The notes: generated from the letters alone by a model not told the origin. 50,581 nt of DNA from an uncultured Ignavibacteria bacterium (GCA_903862655.1 CAIOZA010000114.1:1-50581); one strand, 5' to 3'. Positions 1-8,367 are shown, numbered from the stretch's first letter. Numbers and translations are program-made.

Positions 1-287
1 GGAGGGATGATATGGCAAGGAAACGGTTTTTATATTATATTAAAAAGAAATTTAAAAAAAATATAATTAAGATATTGATAATTGAGAATTGATGGTCTGG
101 CAGGGATGCATGACCTACCGGAGGCAAGGGAATGACTAAGGAATACAGAATTGTCCTCACCCCTACCCTCTCCGACAATCGGAGAGGAAGGACTAAAGGC
201 ACCCCGACCGTTCCCATGCTTGGAGAGGGAGCACTAAAGCAACTGTTAATAGTGGGAAACACTAGATCTTATTTGAACAATGGAGAT
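1..287. other. Gene-free left edge with a palindromic repeat element
   Basis: I see no credible gene here. The first 90 bases are AT-rich. From about 95 the composition turns GC-richer and repeat-like, including a perfect 9-bp stem with a 3-base loop (167-175 pairs with 179-187, CCTCTCCGA / TCGGAGAGG). A similar word (gagaggg) recurs at about 222. The 75-codon open frame on the minus strand across this stretch is proline/leucine-rich, has no family resemblance and overlaps the palindrome, so I read it as non-coding repeat DNA of the same general kind as the island at 1531-1803. Confidence 0.6.
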
Positions 288-315
288 AAAAAAAGGTGAG
301 TTCAGAACTCACCTT
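288..315 (-). terminator. Intrinsic terminator of the HsdR-N-like gene
   Basis: A 10-bp perfect stem (AAGGTGAGTT / AACTCACCTT) with a 3-base loop lies at 293-315. Read on the minus strand it is followed by a run of seven T (288-294 on the plus strand are A). It sits 24 bases beyond the stop codon of the minus-strand gene. A second A run on the other side means it may also work for plus-strand transcripts. Confidence 0.8.
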
Positions 316-339
316 AAAAAAATGATAGAATATTAAATT

Positions 340-1452
340 CTAATTAGACATATCAGGACTTGGGGTTGTAGCTGATTTAGGTGGTTTTTCCCCACTAGCT
401 AATCGTTCTGTAGTTCTAATAATCTGATCATTATACTGATAGATATCATCCAATTTTTTGAGCTCGTATTTAGTTTCCTTTTTGTTCTCATCAAAAATAC
501 CAATTTGCTTTTTACCATCGTGCAAATATAGTCTACAAACTGTTTGCCTTATAGAATCATCGAGAAGTATACTAAAGAAGTATTGGAAATCTCGATAATG
601 GATTCTACTACTTTCAAATTTAGCTCTCAGAATAGATTTTACTATAAAATAAGCTTCCATCTCTTCTTCCGTAGTAACAATAATACTTTCTTCCACAGCC
701 GGTGAAGTTGTTTGTTTGATTATTTCGGCTTCCTTTGTTTTTTCTGTTTCGATGGCGGTTTTAAGAGTATCATTGATCTTATCACTAATGAATTGGTTGA
801 ATGATCTCTTAACAATATCTTTAAATTGAGTCAAAACTTTTTGAGTTCCCACTCCGCTATAAACCTGACTTACAAAGAATTTAACAAAATTGACTGTAGG
901 GTCGTTCAGTTCGTCATTAATAATAGATTTTATGTGATTTGAATATTTAAGTTCACTAGCCGAATTAAAAATATTATTGATGTCAAAATATGATTTATGG
1001 AATTTCTTTAATTCAGTTATTACTTGCTCTTTAAGATTTAACAAATCAACTTCCAAGAAAGGCTTTTCATCCATCTTGTTAGGTTCTAAAAGGTCAGTAT
1101 AAAATCTATAAACAATGCCATTTGTCAATATTCCAAATTTTGCCTTAGATGTATGGTAATATCTAAATAATTGCGAATTATGAGGATCTAAATTTTCGGA
1201 ATGATGTTTGCACTCAATAAGGATTACAGGCTCACCATCTTTCATAATCGCATAATCAACTTTTTCGCCTTTTTTTATTCCAATATCAGCTATATATTCT
1301 GGATTAACCTCAAATGGATTGAAAACGTCATAACCTAAAATTTGTATAAAAGGCATAACCAAGGCATTCTTTGTAGCTTCTTCAGTTTGAATCTTTGGTA
1401 ACATTTTATCAACTCTTGATGTGAGCTGATTGACTAAATCAATAAAATCCAT
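340..1452 (-). CDS. Solitary HsdR-N / PD-(D/E)xK nuclease-like protein
   Basis: A 370-aa soluble protein. Residues about 20-140 match the type I restriction enzyme HsdR N-terminal fold: a helix with EEATKNALVMPF, the phrase LGYDVFNPFEV, then KVDYAI...PVILIECK, which carries the D...ExK catalytic pattern of PD-(D/E)xK nucleases. There is no helicase domain, and no hsdM or hsdS neighbour, so it is not a type I system as such. The C-terminal half (from about 260) has a second alpha/beta region, EEEMEAYFIVKSILRAKF, that I cannot name. The ATG start has AGGAG seven bases upstream. Single-protein members of this group are common in Bacteroidota and many are found near mobile DNA; the biological role is not settled. 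Flanked by repeat islands on both sides, it may be a recent arrival. Confidence 0.75.
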   Translation of the reverse strand: MDFIDLVNQLTSRVDKMLPKIQTEEATKNALVMPFIQILGYDVFNPFEVNPEYIADIGIKKGEKVDYAIMKDGEPVILIECKHHSENLDPHNSQLFRYYHTSKAKFGILTNGIVYRFYTDLLEPNKMDEKPFLEVDLLNLKEQVITELKKFHKSYFDINNIFNSASELKYSNHIKSIINDELNDPTVNFVKFFVSQVYSGVGTQKVLTQFKDIVKRSFNQFISDKINDTLKTAIETEKTKEAEIIKQTTSPAVEESIIVTTEEEMEAYFIVKSILRAKFESSRIHYRDFQYFFSILLDDSIRQTVCRLYLHDGKKQIGIFDENKKETKYELKKLDDIYQYNDQIIRTTERLASGEKPPKSATTPSPDMSN

Positions 1453-1484
1453 ATTAACACTCCTAAATAAATAACTATATTACA

Positions 1485-1515
1485 CAAAAATAATAAAAAT
1501 TAATTTGAATACGAA
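1485..1515 (-). promoter_or_regulatory. Bacteroidota-type promoter for the HsdR-N-like gene
   Basis: Read on the minus strand, TATTTTTG (1485-1492) matches the -7 consensus TAnnTTTG exactly. Nineteen bases upstream is TTCG (1512-1515), three of four matches to the -33 element TTTG. The -7 box lies about 35 bases before the ATG. Confidence 0.5.
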
Positions 1516-1530
1516 AATAAATATATATAA

Positions 1531-1803
1531 TCCCTATGGGATAAAGGATTTTTTTTAATTTTTCTACAAATATTAAATCCCGATGGGATAGAAGACAAGG
1601 ACATGGCACGCCGTGTCCCTACGAGAAGAAAATGAGAAGGGCGGGTTTAGAACCCGCCCCTACAAGGAAATAAATACAGCGATTCCTCACTTCGTTCGGA
1701 ATGACAGGCAAATATAACTGGATTCCTCACTGCGTTCGGAATGACAATACAAATACAAAGATTCGCTACGCTAGGCCTAGGGCACCTGCATGCGCAGGAA
1801 TGA
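1531..1803. repeat. Repeat island of short palindromes and dispersed repeats
   Basis: This gene-free spacer between two minus-strand genes is packed with short repeats: TCCCTATGGGA (1531-1541) and TCCCGATGGGA (1578-1588), a degenerate 20-bp palindrome (1599-1618), a 9-bp perfect stem with 3-base loop (GGGCGGGTT / AACCCGCCC, 1639-1659), and two tandemly spaced copies of gattcctcact-cgttcggaatgaca (1681-1706 and 1721-1746). The last 49 bases are annotated separately because an identical copy occurs 13 kb away. No terminator-like U tract is obvious for the gene that ends at 1812 on the other side. Confidence 0.8.
1755..1803. repeat. 49-bp dispersed repeat, copy 1
   Basis: Identical over 49 bases to 14730-14778. 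It contains the palindrome CTAGGCCTAG and a stem-loop CCTGC-ATGC-GCAGG, and ends in GGAATGA, the same ending as the shorter gattcctcac...ggaatgac units beside it. Confidence 0.9.
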
Positions 1804-1811
1804 CAGAGTTT

Positions 1812-3035
1812 TTAGAAATCGCGTTTGAAGGGTTGGAACCAGTAGTCGCCTAAGCTGATGGAGATTGTCATTCTGCCGAATTTCTCACTTACAAGACCAT
1901 TGGTTGTTGCACCACGTACACCGAAGGCAAAGGCTGCATCGAGGAATGCGTTGCCGACTATTGGCAATGAGAAACCGAATGAACCTGATAGTTCGTTGAT
2001 TTCAGTATTATTGACGATCAGGTAGTTTTGCTTGTATGTGATTCCGAAATTATATGTTGTTCTGTCGGTTAGAGGAGCTGAAACATTGGGATTGCCCAAT
2101 CTGGAAATTCCGAAGCTAGCCGCTGTATATTTTCTGAACTTTGCATTTGGACTTATGTTGTAATTCAGATTAGAAAAATCCTGCCACATATAATCCCCGG
2201 CAAACATGAACTTCCCTGTAGTATATGACAAGCCGAATCCATACTGATTAGGTAGCTGTTTGGTAACGTCAAAGGTGTATGTACTATCAGGAAGATATGA
2301 TGAATAGTAGAAATAGTTCTGAGTTATGTCGAGATTTGAATGAATTTCACTGTATGCTCCAACAAACAGCTTTTCAATAGGCTCATATATCAAACCAAGT
2401 CTGAAAGCCATACCATTGTAAGTATCGATCAAATCGGTTCTTGTTGGAGTAGCATTTGCAATATCAAGAACAGTTGAATTTGATTTAGTGCTATTGCCGA
2501 ATAAAGAGATAATTGAAGCGCCGATTGAAAGATTCCTGAGAGGTCTGATTGATGTACCGATATATGCCTGGGCAAGTCCGCCCTGCCCCTGATAGTCCAT
2601 TCTACCAGTGACTGTTCCCAAATCATCATTTATAGATACCGGTGATGATATAAGATAATTGGTAGATGAGTAGGGACCGAACCCTATGTCTACTGCGGCA
2701 CCGATAGTAGTATCAACGGCAAAATTAATAAGGAAACCATCAACTTTACCATTATTCTGATAAATTGTATTAGTTGAATTAGTAACCAATTGCTGAGAAA
2801 ACCTGTATCCTGCCTGAATTCTAGTGGAAGAAATAAAAGACCACTGAGCCGGGTTGCGAGTGCTGATAGAATGACTGAAAGGAACAGCTATAGATGTACC
2901 GCCCAAACCGTCGAACGCGGCACCAAGACCATTTTGCAAGTCCCCTATCCCATAGACTGAGTAGTTTGAGCCACCCTGTGAATATAGATTAATACTAAAT
3001 CCAATTATAATCAATATGTAAAGTTTAAATTTCAA
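1812..3035 (-). CDS. Outer-membrane beta-barrel protein (FadL/PorV-like)
   Basis: 407 aa with a signal peptide (MKFKLYILIIIGFSINLYSQ) and then a long alternating beta-strand pattern without transmembrane helices. The early phrase STRNPAQWSF resembles the NPA motif near the N-terminus of FadL/PorV-type barrels. It is expected in the outer membrane; the substrate is unknown. The only start that includes the full signal peptide is a TTG (complement of 3033-3035) directly abutting the TAA of the preceding gene, so translation is probably coupled. It is the last gene of a three-gene minus-strand unit after a GlgA-like enzyme and a lipoprotein. The family call rests on general barrel features and I would not push it further. 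Confidence 0.65.
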   Translation of the reverse strand: MKFKLYILIIIGFSINLYSQGGSNYSVYGIGDLQNGLGAAFDGLGGTSIAVPFSHSISTRNPAQWSFISSTRIQAGYRFSQQLVTNSTNTIYQNNGKVDGFLINFAVDTTIGAAVDIGFGPYSSTNYLISSPVSINDDLGTVTGRMDYQGQGGLAQAYIGTSIRPLRNLSIGASIISLFGNSTKSNSTVLDIANATPTRTDLIDTYNGMAFRLGLIYEPIEKLFVGAYSEIHSNLDITQNYFYYSSYLPDSTYTFDVTKQLPNQYGFGLSYTTGKFMFAGDYMWQDFSNLNYNISPNAKFRKYTAASFGISRLGNPNVSAPLTDRTTYNFGITYKQNYLIVNNTEINELSGSFGFSLPIVGNAFLDAAFAFGVRGATTNGLVSEKFGRMTISISLGDYWFQPFKRDF

Positions 3036-4268
3036 TTACTTTTTGAACCTGTTACTGTATATAATTCGTAATTTAGGTCTTAAATTAGGATTTGGATCAT
3101 TTGATCCGTAGAAAGCCATCTGGTCAATTTTTCTAACCATACTCCAGCCGGCTGGATAAATAATAATATCACCCTTGCCGCCATTCCTGATGATTTCTTC
3201 GACTATTTGATTCAGCTTAGGAGCCAGAAATCTAATAGTATCGGCAGGTATTTGTTTTTCAAAGTAGAACTGATATTTGGGTGCAGTATCAATATTTGAA
3301 GTAATGAAAACACCTCCAGCGACGAGTGAATCTAAGAGATAATTTCCCTTTTTGACTTTTGATGGATTCAATGTTAACTCAAGCTGGGCAGATAAAATTG
3401 CAGATTCAGGAGGAATACTGCTAAAATCGAAACTAAGCTTGTTTTGAACATTAACAGAACCCTGAGTGATTATGTCAGTTCCGGAGTAAGATCTCTTACT
3501 GCACACGACGGATGCGTCAATTGCAGTAAAGAGGTTGAGAGTGTCCAGAGTTCCTGTCGTATCTTTGTAAATAACATAAAGCTCAGTATGGGGATTGGAT
3601 TCTGCAAGTGCCTGAGCTGAGAACTGATGAATAACATTGCTGTTGTCGTTAGGAACGAGAGCGATACCCCAGTTAATTTTGGTTGTATCCTTCAATGCTG
3701 ATAACTTAAACCATTCAATCATTAAATCTTTGTTTATATCAACTTTGATTGGATTCATAACATCGGAAAGCTTTATTGAAGTGTTATAAGATCCTAATGA
3801 TTTGGTATCAAAGAAATCAGATTTTCCCCAGACACCATTGAAAAGTGAATCATCGTTTGTTTTGCTGGTCCAGTATTTATTTATTTTGAAAATATCAAAG
3901 CTCATAGCATTGCTAATTGAATCGCCATAAGCATATCTTGTGGGATACATGATGATATAGGAAGAAATTATTGAATCAGCAGTAAGATAACTTAATGAAT
4001 CAGGAATATATCCGAATCTGAGCATTGAAACCGCAAACAGGCTATCTGTTCTTCCAAGGTAAAGTGCTCCGGAATTGAATATTTGAATCTTATGATGAAG
4101 ATTTGTGCTGGATGCAATTAGTAGGTTGTCTTTTGAATTCACAGACCTTAGAGACAAGGTATCGAACAGCATAGAATAACCCACATCAGTGGGCAGATCA
4201 TTGCAACTGGTGAAAAACAACAAAGCTACAAAAGTGAATAAGGGAAGAACTAATTGTCTAAATTTCAT
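3036..4268 (-). CDS. Lipoprotein with DNRLRE-like beta domain
   Basis: 410 aa. The N-terminus MKFRQLVLPLFTFVALLFFTSCNDLP is a lipoprotein signal with the cysteine in FTSC. The body is beta-rich and contains segments typical of DNRLRE/jelly-roll domains (ESAILSAQLELTLNP near residue 285, and a closing FYGSNDPNPNLRPKLRIIY near the C-terminus). It may belong to the DUF4270 group of Bacteroidota lipoproteins, but I cannot confirm that. Its TAA stop abuts the TTG of the following barrel gene, and its ATG follows the TAA of glgA with no gap, so all three are surely one transcript. Probably an outer-membrane-anchored partner of the barrel. Confidence 0.65.
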   Translation of the reverse strand: MKFRQLVLPLFTFVALLFFTSCNDLPTDVGYSMLFDTLSLRSVNSKDNLLIASSTNLHHKIQIFNSGALYLGRTDSLFAVSMLRFGYIPDSLSYLTADSIISSYIIMYPTRYAYGDSISNAMSFDIFKINKYWTSKTNDDSLFNGVWGKSDFFDTKSLGSYNTSIKLSDVMNPIKVDINKDLMIEWFKLSALKDTTKINWGIALVPNDNSNVIHQFSAQALAESNPHTELYVIYKDTTGTLDTLNLFTAIDASVVCSKRSYSGTDIITQGSVNVQNKLSFDFSSIPPESAILSAQLELTLNPSKVKKGNYLLDSLVAGGVFITSNIDTAPKYQFYFEKQIPADTIRFLAPKLNQIVEEIIRNGGKGDIIIYPAGWSMVRKIDQMAFYGSNDPNPNLRPKLRIIYSNRFKK

Positions 4269-5747
4269 TTATGATTCTTTGAACACATTCTTATAAATTT
4301 CGTCATACTTACGAACTGATTTAGTCCATGTCAGATCTGTGGATAGTGCATTCTCCATCAGAGTATTCCAAATTTCTCTATCATTGAACAATACGAGTGC
4401 ACTTTTCATTTGTTTCAAGAAATCATTTGAAGTACTTTCGGTTAAGACGAAGCCATTTCCCTTTTTAGTTTTTGCATTGAAATTTATTATGAAATCCTGA
4501 TGTGCTCCAGTGGCAACAACTACCGGTAAGGTTGCCATATTAAGAGCAAACATAGCACTAAGTCCGGATGGAGCATAAGAACCAGGTGACAGGAACAAAT
4601 CAGATCCTGCATAAATCTGGTGTGCTAATTTCTCATTATATTCATCGATATAAATAAATCTCTGTGGATATTTTGTAGCGATTTTCTTGAGTTTCGCTTT
4701 TAATTCTGAATTACCCTGACCGAGGACAACAACATTAACATTTTCTTTCATAAGCTTATCGACAGATTCAATAAGCAAAGGAATACCTTTTTGATCGTTA
4801 ATTCTGGAGACCATGCCGACCAAAGGAACATTTAACTGGAAGGGCATCCCAATATCTTTGCAGAGTTGCTTTTTATTCTCATTTTTAAATTGCAATGTGT
4901 CGTCGGTTAGCTTTTTGGCAATTTCCGGATCATGTTTAGGGTTGAAATGATAGCCATCAAGCCCTAGCAATATGCCGGAAAACTTATCAGATTTCTCTGC
5001 CAATACTTTATTTAATCCGTCGCTATAATCTGCATCTTTTAGCATTTCCTCAGCATAAGTCGGACTGTTGGTAGTAATGTAATCAGCAAACATCAAACCG
5101 GCTTTCATAAAATTGAAACTGTTCTTATGAATAAAACTCTTCTTAAGTTCTTTGCCGAATCCAGTTTTTTCAAATGTGGAAGCAGGAAAAACACCCTGCC
5201 TTGCAAAATTATGAATGCTGAAAATAACTTTAGTTTTTTTGAATTTTGAGGGGTACATCATTTTAACATAAGCAGGTATTAGTGCAGAGTACCAGTCGTT
5301 GCAGTGAATGATATCGGGTACCCAGCCAAGAAGCATGCATGTTTCCACAACGCTACGTTGGAAGAAAATAAACCTTTCATCATTGTCGGGTAAATCTAGG
5401 CCTGTCTTAACATCGGTATAAAATGTTTTCTTTAAATCGAAGTATTTCTGATTTGTTGTAATGTAAGCTTGCACCTTAGTTCTAGGGCTCGCCATCGAAG
5501 AAGATTTAACGGTAGCCAGATCAGATTCCTTTCCAACAGGAATAGGAATATCCTTTAGTCTGTTAATCTCGTGAATTTTATTTTTTCTTTCGGAAACGTT
5601 TCCGTATTTTGGTAACATGACTCTTATATCGTGTCCGAAATCTCTAACCGCAAGAGTAAAAGCGTGGGATGCATCTGCGAGACCACCTACTTTAGCGAAA
5701 GGAAAAACTTCACTAGTAACATACAATATGCTTAATGACTTTGCCAT
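4269..5747 (-). CDS. glgA: GlgA-like glycogen/starch synthase (GT5) lacking the catalytic Glu
   Basis: 492 aa, the usual GlgA length. The N-terminal GT5 domain has the ADP-glucose-binding KVGGLAD motif (residues 19-25), HCNDW, and SIHNFARQG; the C-terminal domain has SRINDQKG. Family function is ADP-glucose:alpha-1,4-glucan chain elongation. The segment that reads PSRFEPCGL in typical GlgA proteins is here PGSYAPSGL, so the essential Glu (E377 in E. coli) is Ala392, and the Arg before it is Ser. No other glycogen gene is nearby; instead it heads an operon with a lipoprotein and an outer-membrane barrel. It could be inactive as a glycogen synthase, or use another acceptor or donor. The fold assignment is secure; the activity is not. 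Confidence 0.85.
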   Translation of the reverse strand: MAKSLSILYVTSEVFPFAKVGGLADASHAFTLAVRDFGHDIRVMLPKYGNVSERKNKIHEINRLKDIPIPVGKESDLATVKSSSMASPRTKVQAYITTNQKYFDLKKTFYTDVKTGLDLPDNDERFIFFQRSVVETCMLLGWVPDIIHCNDWYSALIPAYVKMMYPSKFKKTKVIFSIHNFARQGVFPASTFEKTGFGKELKKSFIHKNSFNFMKAGLMFADYITTNSPTYAEEMLKDADYSDGLNKVLAEKSDKFSGILLGLDGYHFNPKHDPEIAKKLTDDTLQFKNENKKQLCKDIGMPFQLNVPLVGMVSRINDQKGIPLLIESVDKLMKENVNVVVLGQGNSELKAKLKKIATKYPQRFIYIDEYNEKLAHQIYAGSDLFLSPGSYAPSGLSAMFALNMATLPVVVATGAHQDFIINFNAKTKKGNGFVLTESTSNDFLKQMKSALVLFNDREIWNTLMENALSTDLTWTKSVRKYDEIYKNVFKES

Positions 5748-5784
5748 TCAGTATCTTCTCAAATTAACAATAATCTATAACTTA

Positions 5785-5815
5785 CAAAAATAAAGAAATT
5801 TTGTGAAATAATAAA
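5785..5815 (-). promoter_or_regulatory. Candidate promoter of the glgA operon
   Basis: On the minus strand TATTTTTG (5785-5792) is an exact -7 box (TAnnTTTG), about 38 bases before the glgA ATG. The -33 position holds TTTA (5812-5815, spacer 19), three of four matches. Confidence 0.45.
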
Positions 5816-5866
5816 GGATTTAAGTAATTTAATGTCGATAATATGGACTTTTAAATCTAAAGTAAA

Positions 5867-6970
5867 ATGAGAGTTGATAACAAGCATTATAGAAGTATTT
5901 TCCTAAATGATGACTGCAGTGCAGTAAATGTCATCGACCAGAGACAATTACCATTCAGATTTGAAATATTAAAGCTTAAGACTGCAGATGATGTAATTTG
6001 GGCAATAAAGGAAATGGTAGTTCGCGGAGCTCCGCTTATTGGTGCAGCAGGTGGTTTCGGAGTATGGTTAGCCATGAAGGATAGTATAAATTCAGCAGAT
6101 TTTGTAGATAAATTTTATAATAAAGTTAACGAGCTGAAATGGGCAAGACCTACGGCTGTCAACCTACAATGGGCAGTTGACAGACAACTGGACAGTATAA
6201 AAGATGTATCAGACTGGGAAGAAAAAGCAAGAATTTTGCTAGAGACGGCTTCAAGCATTTGTGAGGAGGATATTTCTCAAAATAAAGAAATAGGAGTTCA
6301 TGGGCTGGAATTAATCAGATCAATTATAAAAGAAAAAAATCTCAAACAAATCAATATTTTAACTCATTGTAATGCCGGATGGCTGGCTACAGTTGACTAT
6401 GGCACAGCTCTAGCTCCAATTTATCTTGCACATGAAGCCGGGATCGATATTCATGTTTGGGTTGATGAAACAAGACCAAGAAATCAGGGAGCTAAATTGA
6501 CAGCATGGGAGCTAATGAATGAGAATATACCACATCATCTTATTTCAGATAATTCTGGTGGACATTTGATGCAGAACGGTATGGTGGACATGGTAATAGT
6601 TGGTACAGACAGAACTACCCTTAATGGCGAAGTTGCCAATAAAATCGGCACCTATCTTAAAGCACTATCAGCTTTTGATAATAATATTCCGTTTTATGTG
6701 GCGGCCCCTTCCAGTTCTATTGACTTCCAAATGAAGGGCGACGGCACAAAGATTACGATTGAGGAACGTGATTCTGACGAAGTGAATTATATGGATGGGC
6801 TTTGCGACAACGAAATAGTAAGAGTAAGAATTTCTCATCAGGACACTCTAGCACGCAATTGGGCATTTGATGTAACTCCGGCAAGGCTAGTAACCGGATT
6901 AATAACTGAACGTGGAGTATGCAAATCAGATAAAAATTCAATTCTTAAACTTTTCCCGGAGCGGATATGA
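5867..6970 (+). CDS. mtnA: S-methyl-5-thioribose-1-phosphate isomerase
   Basis: 367 aa, full family length. It converts 5-methylthioribose-1-phosphate to the ribulose form in methionine salvage; relatives also accept 5-deoxyribose-1-phosphate. Seen in the sequence: the RGAPLIGAAGG substrate loop (about residues 51-61), LTHCNAGWLATVDYGTAL with the catalytic Cys, WVDETRPRNQGA, and the catalytic Asp in VGTDRTTLNGEVANKIGTY. The ATG of the next gene overlaps the stop by four bases (ATGA), so the two are translationally coupled. It is divergent from glgA across a 119-bp spacer; TTTG at 5800-5803 and TAATTTAA at 5825-5832 (spacer 21) form a weak promoter candidate. Confidence 0.95.
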   Translation: MRVDNKHYRSIFLNDDCSAVNVIDQRQLPFRFEILKLKTADDVIWAIKEMVVRGAPLIGAAGGFGVWLAMKDSINSADFVDKFYNKVNELKWARPTAVNLQWAVDRQLDSIKDVSDWEEKARILLETASSICEEDISQNKEIGVHGLELIRSIIKEKNLKQINILTHCNAGWLATVDYGTALAPIYLAHEAGIDIHVWVDETRPRNQGAKLTAWELMNENIPHHLISDNSGGHLMQNGMVDMVIVGTDRTTLNGEVANKIGTYLKALSAFDNNIPFYVAAPSSSIDFQMKGDGTKITIEERDSDEVNYMDGLCDNEIVRVRISHQDTLARNWAFDVTPARLVTGLITERGVCKSDKNSILKLFPERI

Positions 6971-7575
6971 AGATCAATGATGCTTATATTAAATTCGATT
7001 GCACTTTGATTGAAGGTATTGCAACCTTTTATGATTCAATAAAAGAAATGAACAAAATTCGAACAGAACTTTTTGATTTAGGATTGATAGGTATTAGTGG
7101 CGGTATCGGATATGGAAATATTAGTATCAGAACTTCAAATGATTCATTTCTGATAAGTGGCACTCAGACCGGAGGAAAGCGCATTTTGGATACAAGAGAT
7201 TATGTTGAAGTACTTTCATATAATTTTGGTGAAAATAGTGTAATATGCAAAGGATTTGTCAATGCATCCTCAGAATCGCTTACTCATGCGGCTGTGTATG
7301 AATATAATGAGAATATTGGAGCAGTAATTCACGTTCATCATCAATCCTTTTGGGAGAAAATTCTCAACAAAGTTCCTGCAACAGATATTGACAATGAATT
7401 CGGTACAGTTGACCTTGCGTTAAATATAATTAAGCTGTTCGAGACAAGTGATCTCGCTGAGACAAGAATCATAGCGATGGCAGGGCACAGTAGTGGAATA
7501 ATTTCTTTCGGAGAAGACATATCATCTGCCAGGGATGTATTGCTCGAATATTATCATAAGTTCGGAATCAGCTAA
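6967..7575 (+). CDS. Class II aldolase/adducin-fold protein (MtnB-like or 5-deoxyribulose-phosphate aldolase)
   Basis: 202 aa. The class II aldolase zinc-site pattern is visible: Glu in ASSESLTHAAVY (about residue 100), two His in VIHVHHQ (about 121-124), and a distal His in MAGHSSGIISFGED; GNISIR near residue 47 is the family's early glycine motif. Being coupled to mtnA it should act on the ribulose-1-phosphate product: either dehydration of methylthioribulose-1-phosphate (MtnB) or retro-aldol cleavage to DHAP plus an aldehyde, as in the DHAP shunt for 5'-deoxyadenosine and methylthioadenosine. The sequence alone does not separate these, and no mtnC, mtnD, mtnK or mtnP is within view. Its last eight bases overlap the convergent cruF-like gene. 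Confidence 0.75.
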   Translation: MKINDAYIKFDCTLIEGIATFYDSIKEMNKIRTELFDLGLIGISGGIGYGNISIRTSNDSFLISGTQTGGKRILDTRDYVEVLSYNFGENSVICKGFVNASSESLTHAAVYEYNENIGAVIHVHHQSFWEKILNKVPATDIDNEFGTVDLALNIIKLFETSDLAETRIIAMAGHSSGIISFGEDISSARDVLLEYYHKFGIS

Positions 7576-8221
7576 AAAATACGACCAAGAAAAATAATAT
7601 CTGAGCTAGATAGAGATGCACTGCGATTGAAGGTAATTGTTCGGTTAATACTTTCAATTTGAGTCCAATTAATCCCATCAAAGTACCGAAGCAAAACAAT
7701 ACGATGTAGTTCAAAATCGGGATACTAGCCCCACCCCAGTACCAAAAGCCCAAACTCCCGGCAGCCGGTTCGAGGTATATATCAAAAACAAGAAAACTCA
7801 AACCTATAAGAAGTGATTTTGTGATTACATTGAAGTTATTGAAAGAATGAAATCTTTGAATAAGAGCAGTTGCAACGAATATAGCATTCAGCCAGATAAA
7901 TCCGGCAGTTAGTGGAATGGAAAAAATTTGAGGTTTGAGTATTGTTCCAAAGTGAAAACTCGTTACAAATGCATCGTTTCTAAACACCAGTAAAGAAACG
8001 ATTAATGATAAGGAAAATACAATGAAAGAAAAAATTGAAATGTTTTTGCTACTATCAGTTTGTATCGTTATCCGAACAACAATCCAAACGAAAATTAAAA
8101 CAAACAGTGGGCTGTAAAGATTATTAATCTGTATGGTGAAAATATTTTGGGAGTGAAAAGCACTCATCAACACGAAAGTAATGTAGCAGATAAATACTTC
8201 AATTTTGTTTTGTTTTGTCAT
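7568..8221 (-). CDS. CruF-like carotenoid biosynthesis membrane protein (DUF422)
   Basis: 217 aa with about six or seven hydrophobic segments. The segment FDIYLEPAAGSLGFWYWGG followed by IPILNYIVLFCFG matches the conserved core of CruF/DUF422 proteins (carotenoid 1',2'-hydratases), where the Asp and Glu residues in the DxxxEP part are characteristic. Expected in the cytoplasmic membrane. Members in Bacteroidota are of this shorter length. No phytoene synthase or desaturase gene is in the window, so its place in a carotenoid pathway is inferred from family only. It converges on the mtnB-like gene with an 8-bp overlap of the coding ends. Confidence 0.75.
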   Translation of the reverse strand: MTKQNKIEVFICYITFVLMSAFHSQNIFTIQINNLYSPLFVLIFVWIVVRITIQTDSSKNISIFSFIVFSLSLIVSLLVFRNDAFVTSFHFGTILKPQIFSIPLTAGFIWLNAIFVATALIQRFHSFNNFNVITKSLLIGLSFLVFDIYLEPAAGSLGFWYWGGASIPILNYIVLFCFGTLMGLIGLKLKVLTEQLPSIAVHLYLAQILFFLVVFFS

Positions 8222-8367
8222 TTCTAAATTTGTTCCAATTAGTTCTATTCAGTATTTACATCAATTATCATATTTCATTTGATATAAACGTTAGAATCAG
8301 AATATTATGTTTTTTTTTATTTATCATTTTGCTTTACGTTCACCAAATAATAATTTTAAAATTTTTA

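Noticed and set aside
35-262. 75-codon minus-strand frame at the left edge
   Set aside because: Runs across a palindromic repeat, Pro/Leu-rich, no family resemblance or ribosome site.
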